The notes under the pieces: model-generated
Seen by the model: the letters and a program-made list of their open reading frames with translations, nothing else
The model's database searches: none
What the model was told of the DNA's origin: nothing
Translations under genes and position numbers: made by a program
From: Bacillus sp. MYb209
Lineage (GTDB): Bacteria; Bacillota; Bacilli; Bacillales; Bacillaceae_G
NCBI RefSeq assembly: GCF_002975175.1
Contig: NZ_PCNZ01000003.1
Coordinates: 62,001-126,000 of the forward strand
Length of the DNA stretch: 64,000 nt
Direction: 5' to 3'
Shown here: positions 60,741-64,000 of the stretch, piece by piece
Layout: every line of letters starts with the position of its first letter
Numbering within the stretch: the stretch's first letter is position 1

Positions 60741-61097
60741 TTAACTTAAACCTTGCTGTGTTTTAGAATGCACCTTTCCATCCAAAAATGTAATTTCAGC
60801 AAATGATTTTGGATCGCTGCCTTTCCAAGCAAAAATTTGTTTAATTTGTGTAGAATGTTCTTCCCCTTCTTCTATGAGTAAATCCCCTTCAAAACCGATT
60901 AAATCTTTCACTTCTGTATAAGTCATTCCTTCATTAATATTTGAGAAATGATTTATATTAATGGACTCTTGCTTTTTATTTTCCGTTATAGTAGAAGACG
61001 TAGCTGTTTTCTTCTTCACTTCTTTCTTCTGTTCACACGCTGTCATACTAAAACCTATGCATAAAACACCTAATATGAGTGCGCTTTTTTTCATCAT
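60741..61097 (-). CDS. Small lipoprotein, SmpA/OmlA-like fold (DUF3862-type)
   Basis: A 118-aa lipoprotein with a signal peptide and lipobox SMTAC. The Lys-rich linker (EQKKEVKKKTATSS) leads to a compact domain with MTYTEVKDLIG... and FAWKGSDPKSFAEITFLDGKV, the alpha-alpha-beta-beta plan of BLIP/SmpA-type domains. Role unknown; these domains often bind proteins at the cell surface. ATG 61097 has GGGGAGGGA eight bases upstream. The next gene on the same strand (GNAT) is 27 bases away. Confidence 0.8.
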   Translation of the reverse strand: MMKKSALILGVLCIGFSMTACEQKKEVKKKTATSSTITENKKQESININHFSNINEGMTYTEVKDLIGFEGDLLIEEGEEHSTQIKQIFAWKGSDPKSFAEITFLDGKVHSKTQQGLS

Positions 61098-61170
61098 AAC
61101 GGTTGTCCCTCCCCTCATTATTAAACCATATATTCCCTTAAAAATAAACTGAATATTTAATCTTGAAGAA

Positions 61171-61200
61171 AAATCCCGTACAATTTAGTACGGGATTTTC
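61171..61200 (-). terminator. Terminator of the sleB-ypeB-yhcN operon
   Basis: AAAATCCCGTAC / GTACGGGATTTT, perfect 12-bp stem, at the yhcN-like stop. Confidence 0.85.
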
Positions 61201-61201
61201 A

Positions 61202-61798
61202 CTATTTTTTCAAATGGTTATTTGACTGATCTTCTTGTTCTTTTCGTAGTTCTTGTTCTTCATCTTTTGGTAATTGTTTATCATTATCTTTAATCGGATT
61301 CGTTTCTCTATTTTCAATCATATCATTTGGAACTTGCGGCATTACTCGGCCAACAATTGCTGCTAGTTCATCAAGTATACCTTCACCAGTTTTACCTTTT
61401 TTAATTTGCTTACCTATTTGTTTTAATCTTTCATACGTATCAACATCTGCTACAACGACTGCATTAGCACCATTTGGGTCATTCTTCAAACTTTCTGCTA
61501 CGGAGTACTTAATTGACTCAACACGAGTTCGATCAAGTTTCGCTTTTACATCAATACCTACAACAGCATATTTCCCCACTACTACCGCTGTCGCATCATT
61601 CACACCTGGTACACTTGCAGCTAAAGATGCTAAATGATCAGCAGCTTTTTCGTTTGGCTTATTTGATTTGTTTGTATAATTAACATTTTTCATCGAGACA
61701 TTTTTTTGTTCTGGCTTTTCATTAGGATTGTCTTTTTTTCCAATGCTACATCCAGTAATGACGAAACAAAGCATTAACATATATATAATGATTTTCAT
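61202..61798 (-). CDS. YhcN/YlaJ-family sporulation lipoprotein
   Basis: A 198-aa lipoprotein (lipobox VITGC) of the YhcN/YlaJ family. The conserved ADHLASLAASVPGVNDATAVVVGKYAVVGIDV block is followed by a helical region and an acidic, Glu/Gln-rich tail. Members are made in sporulation and sit in the inner spore membrane, affecting germination. It is the third gene after sleB and ypeB, with 27 bases between, the arrangement known in B. anthracis. Start 61798 has GGTGA at seven bases. Confidence 0.9.
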   Translation of the reverse strand: MKIIIYMLMLCFVITGCSIGKKDNPNEKPEQKNVSMKNVNYTNKSNKPNEKAADHLASLAASVPGVNDATAVVVGKYAVVGIDVKAKLDRTRVESIKYSVAESLKNDPNGANAVVVADVDTYERLKQIGKQIKKGKTGEGILDELAAIVGRVMPQVPNDMIENRETNPIKDNDKQLPKDEEQELRKEQEDQSNNHLKK

Positions 61799-61824
61799 TA
61801 TTTTCACCACTTTATCATTGATGT

Positions 61825-63165
61825 TTAATCATAAATTTTTTCAACAGCTTGCATCTTCTTCACTTTTTCTTCTGCACCGCTATTTGCGTTAATGAAAATT
61901 TGGTACGTATCTTTCCCTAAAGTACCAATAAATTCATAACAAAGTACTTCATTATGCAAGTCATTTACTACTACAGCTTTACGTTCCTCCATAACTTTTA
62001 CATCGGGGTTAATTTTCTTTTTCGCCTCAGCAGCAGTTAGCTTCGCACTCGGAATTGTTCGTTTTTGATGCGATGCTAAATATTCCTTTGCAGAAAAACC
62101 AACAATCGATCCATCATCTAAAGCAATTTTCATTTGAATTGCTTCTGGATAAATACGCACTCCATTTTCACTTACAACGTACGTAAACACACCGATATTA
62201 TCATATTGAGAACTATCAAACAGCTCCATATTTGTAAACTTGTGATCCTTTAAAAACGTCAATCCTTTACTTCCTGCATCATTTAAACTAATTTTTTGTT
62301 CTTTAATTTCTCGATTATTCATTACCCAAATTGGGTATCCACCTTTCCCAGTAATATCCATGTGAAATTCGTTGTTTGTTGCTGGATCTTTAATTTTCAC
62401 ACTGTAGAAAGATTCTTTTGCGCCTTTTCCGCTTTTCTCAACTTCTACTTTTTCATTTCCTTTTAAATTTAAAAATGATTTTGCGATTTTTGCAGCCTCA
62501 TCTTTAGAAATCGCTTTACCCTCTGCTTCAAATCCGCCCTTTTTATTTTTTTGTGCACTTGTAAAAGTAGGACCGAAATTAGTAGATGAGTATGACGTTA
62601 CATTCTTCTCTACTGTTTTTAATCCATCAATAATTGTGTTATCTGCTGGATCTTGATTAGACGCAAGTGCCAGTTCTACATCCATCCAGCGTAAATTATT
62701 TTTCAAAACAAGATGTTGCACTTTTCTTAGTTCATCCTGTATATTTCCTGCATTTGAATATAAAGTTTGCAATGTTTTATACTCTTGATCATTTAGCGGT
62801 TCTTTTTCTAAATCACGAATCGCTGCACGATAGCTAAAATCACCGATATTCGCTAAAAATTCTTCCGTTTTATTAAATGGCATTAATGTTAATGGTAGTT
62901 GACCTACATCAGAACGAGCTTCAGATGTTAAACGCCACACATCTGCTAATGCTGGCGATAGAGACGCACGTGAATTCATCGCAAGTGTTGTCCCGATTTT
63001 ATCGTGTAATAAGTCAACCTCATACGCTAAATCATGAAACGCGCGCTGATAACTATTTTCCGCTCTAATTAATACTGCATTTTTTTCTTGATGCTCTTTA
63101 TAGCCCCAATATCCTGTTCCGACTACACCTATTGTTAATAATACAATGATAATACCTCTTAACAT
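61825..63165 (-). CDS. ypeB: Germination protein YpeB
   Basis: A 446-aa spore protein needed for stability and placement of SleB. The N-terminal membrane anchor (residues 3-22) is followed by a long helical domain (about 30-210) and C-terminal PepSY-type repeats (about 215-440: FEAEGKAISKDEAAKIAKSF and AKLTAAEAKKKINPDVKVME). It lies 15 bases downstream of sleB in the same operon, the standard pair. ATG 63165 has GGAGGTGG. Confidence 0.95.
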   Translation of the reverse strand: MLRGIIIVLLTIGVVGTGYWGYKEHQEKNAVLIRAENSYQRAFHDLAYEVDLLHDKIGTTLAMNSRASLSPALADVWRLTSEARSDVGQLPLTLMPFNKTEEFLANIGDFSYRAAIRDLEKEPLNDQEYKTLQTLYSNAGNIQDELRKVQHLVLKNNLRWMDVELALASNQDPADNTIIDGLKTVEKNVTSYSSTNFGPTFTSAQKNKKGGFEAEGKAISKDEAAKIAKSFLNLKGNEKVEVEKSGKGAKESFYSVKIKDPATNNEFHMDITGKGGYPIWVMNNREIKEQKISLNDAGSKGLTFLKDHKFTNMELFDSSQYDNIGVFTYVVSENGVRIYPEAIQMKIALDDGSIVGFSAKEYLASHQKRTIPSAKLTAAEAKKKINPDVKVMEERKAVVVNDLHNEVLCYEFIGTLGKDTYQIFINANSGAEEKVKKMQAVEKIYD

Positions 63166-63180
63166 GTTTCCACCTCCGCT

Positions 63181-63960
63181 CTATTTACAGAAAATGTGTT
63201 TGCCGATTTTTTTAATTTGTGGACGAGTCCAAATCCATTTGCTTGTCGCAGTATCTGGATTGAAATAATATAGTGCATTCCCTGTTGGATCCCATCCATT
63301 GATTGCATCTAATACGGCTTTTTTCGCATTCTCATTTGGCGTTAAATATATTTGTCCATCTGCTACTGCTGTAAAGGCTCTCGGTTCAAAGATTACACCT
63401 GAAACGGTATTTGGAAACGATGCACTTGTGACACGATTTAAAATTACCGCAGCCACTGCAACTTGTCCTAAATATGGCTCGCCACGTGACTCTCCGTATA
63501 CAGCGTTTGCCATTAACTGAATGTCATTTTGAGAATAACCGTTTGGAACATTTGTCCCTTTACTTTGTGGTGGTTTATTTTCTTGTGCAGTACCACCGCT
63601 ATTCCCTTTATTAGTTGTAGTACCTTTATTAGCGGTCGACTTATCATACTTCGTCGCTTTTACAAGCATTTGCTTCGTTTTAGCACCCGCTAAACCATCA
63701 ACCGGCAATCCGAATTTTTGCTGAAAGTTTCGAAGTGCCCAATATGTACCCCATCCGAAAACACCATCAACTTTCCCCGTATAAAATCCGTTATATTTCA
63801 AACGAGATTGTAATTCAATGACATCTTCTCCAGATGCTCCCCTTTGGATAACTTGATTAGAAAAGGCTTCTACATTTTTGGTTTGTATACTACTTACCAT
63901 TAAAGATAAGCCAATAAAGGTAAGTAAAACCGCTATCTTCAAAAAACCTTTTTGACGCAT
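63181..63960 (-). CDS. sleB: Spore cortex-lytic enzyme SleB
   Basis: A 259-aa secreted lytic transglycosylase that breaks cortex peptidoglycan at germination. A signal peptide (about 1-32, basic start MRQKGFLK, hydrophobic core) is followed by a peptidoglycan-binding domain (about 42-100, DVIELQSRLKYNGFYTGKVD), a Gly/Asn/Thr-rich linker, and a C-terminal Hydrolase_2 domain with the catalytic Glu in ANAVYGESRGEPYLGQVAVA. First gene of sleB-ypeB-yhcN. ATG 63960 has AAGGAGGGA. Its promoter lies in the last 40 bases and beyond the window. Confidence 0.95.
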   Translation of the reverse strand: MRQKGFLKIAVLLTFIGLSLMVSSIQTKNVEAFSNQVIQRGASGEDVIELQSRLKYNGFYTGKVDGVFGWGTYWALRNFQQKFGLPVDGLAGAKTKQMLVKATKYDKSTANKGTTTNKGNSGGTAQENKPPQSKGTNVPNGYSQNDIQLMANAVYGESRGEPYLGQVAVAAVILNRVTSASFPNTVSGVIFEPRAFTAVADGQIYLTPNENAKKAVLDAINGWDPTGNALYYFNPDTATSKWIWTRPQIKKIGKHIFCK

Positions 63961-64000
63961 ATATTTCCCTCCTTAATTACAGTAATGAATTCATGGTTAT

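Overview
The window looks like a chromosomal segment of a Bacillus cereus group bacterium (cereus/anthracis/thuringiensis). Base composition is AT-rich, start sites carry strong AGGAGG-type ribosome binding sites, and GTG/TTG starts are frequent. Gene content fits a spore-forming Firmicute: SleB-YpeB-YhcN, CwlJ, a YjcZ-type peptide and two orphan sporulation-type kinases. A bcr1-like dispersed repeat typical of this group is present twice. No rRNA, tRNA, CRISPR array or intact insertion sequence was seen.

Layout. 1-5.8 kb: truncated class B PBP, BcrC, an ArlRS/YkoGH-like two-component pair, a haem-type membrane protein and a GrpB protein. 5.9-8.2 kb: an atypical protein kinase and a KinB-like kinase. 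8.3-11.9 kb: YjcZ-like peptide and an ECF transporter (EcfT, dual ATPase, UPF0397 S component) under a SAM riboswitch. 12-19.9 kb: racemase, glycosyltransferase remnant with a bcr1-like insertion, frameshifted signal peptidase I, PBP, PAS kinase, HAD phosphatase, cysteine dioxygenase. 20-25.6 kb: two cytochromes P450, a PadR regulator, a DUF1540 peptide and an MFS-Vat resistance operon behind an attenuator. 25.7-31.6 kb: hypothetical and membrane proteins, MarR, and a 1.4-kb gene-poor stretch with decayed fragments. 31.8-34.2 kb: a solitary pPIWI-RE (prokaryotic Argonaute-like) protein. 34.5-41.7 kb: TenA with TPP riboswitch, Ddl with a MocR regulator, homoserine dehydrogenase, lipase, lipoprotein. 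41.8-51.8 kb: BceAB-like transporter and BceRS-like pair, separated by an acetyltransferase, VmlR (ABC-F), an aldo/keto reductase and a LysR regulator. 51.9-59.5 kb: formamidase, CwlJ, SMP-30, methyltransferase, oxidoreductase, hydrolase, and a chromosomal ParM-ParR pair. 59.5-64 kb: DUF1697, GNAT, lipoproteins and the sleB-ypeB-yhcN germination operon.

How genes work together. Cell-envelope and antibiotic defence dominate: BcrC, BceAB/BceRS, Ddl/MocR, two PBPs, VmlR and Vat-MFS. The most striking observation is that the two ribosome-targeting-antibiotic loci (MFS-vat and vmlR), 23 kb apart, carry matching leaders. Each has a three-codon open frame Met-Ile-Asn-stop, an identical 12-nt switch segment that can pair either with the uORF region or with the 5' arm of a terminator, and then the terminator itself. 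The sequence therefore shows a paralogous family of ribosome-mediated attenuators. Other points of note are the orphan pPIWI-RE gene, an A AAA AAG slippery heptamer exactly at the signal peptidase frameshift, a perfect BceR-type operator that ties the distant BceRS to bceAB, and actin-type plasmid partition genes on what seems to be a chromosome.
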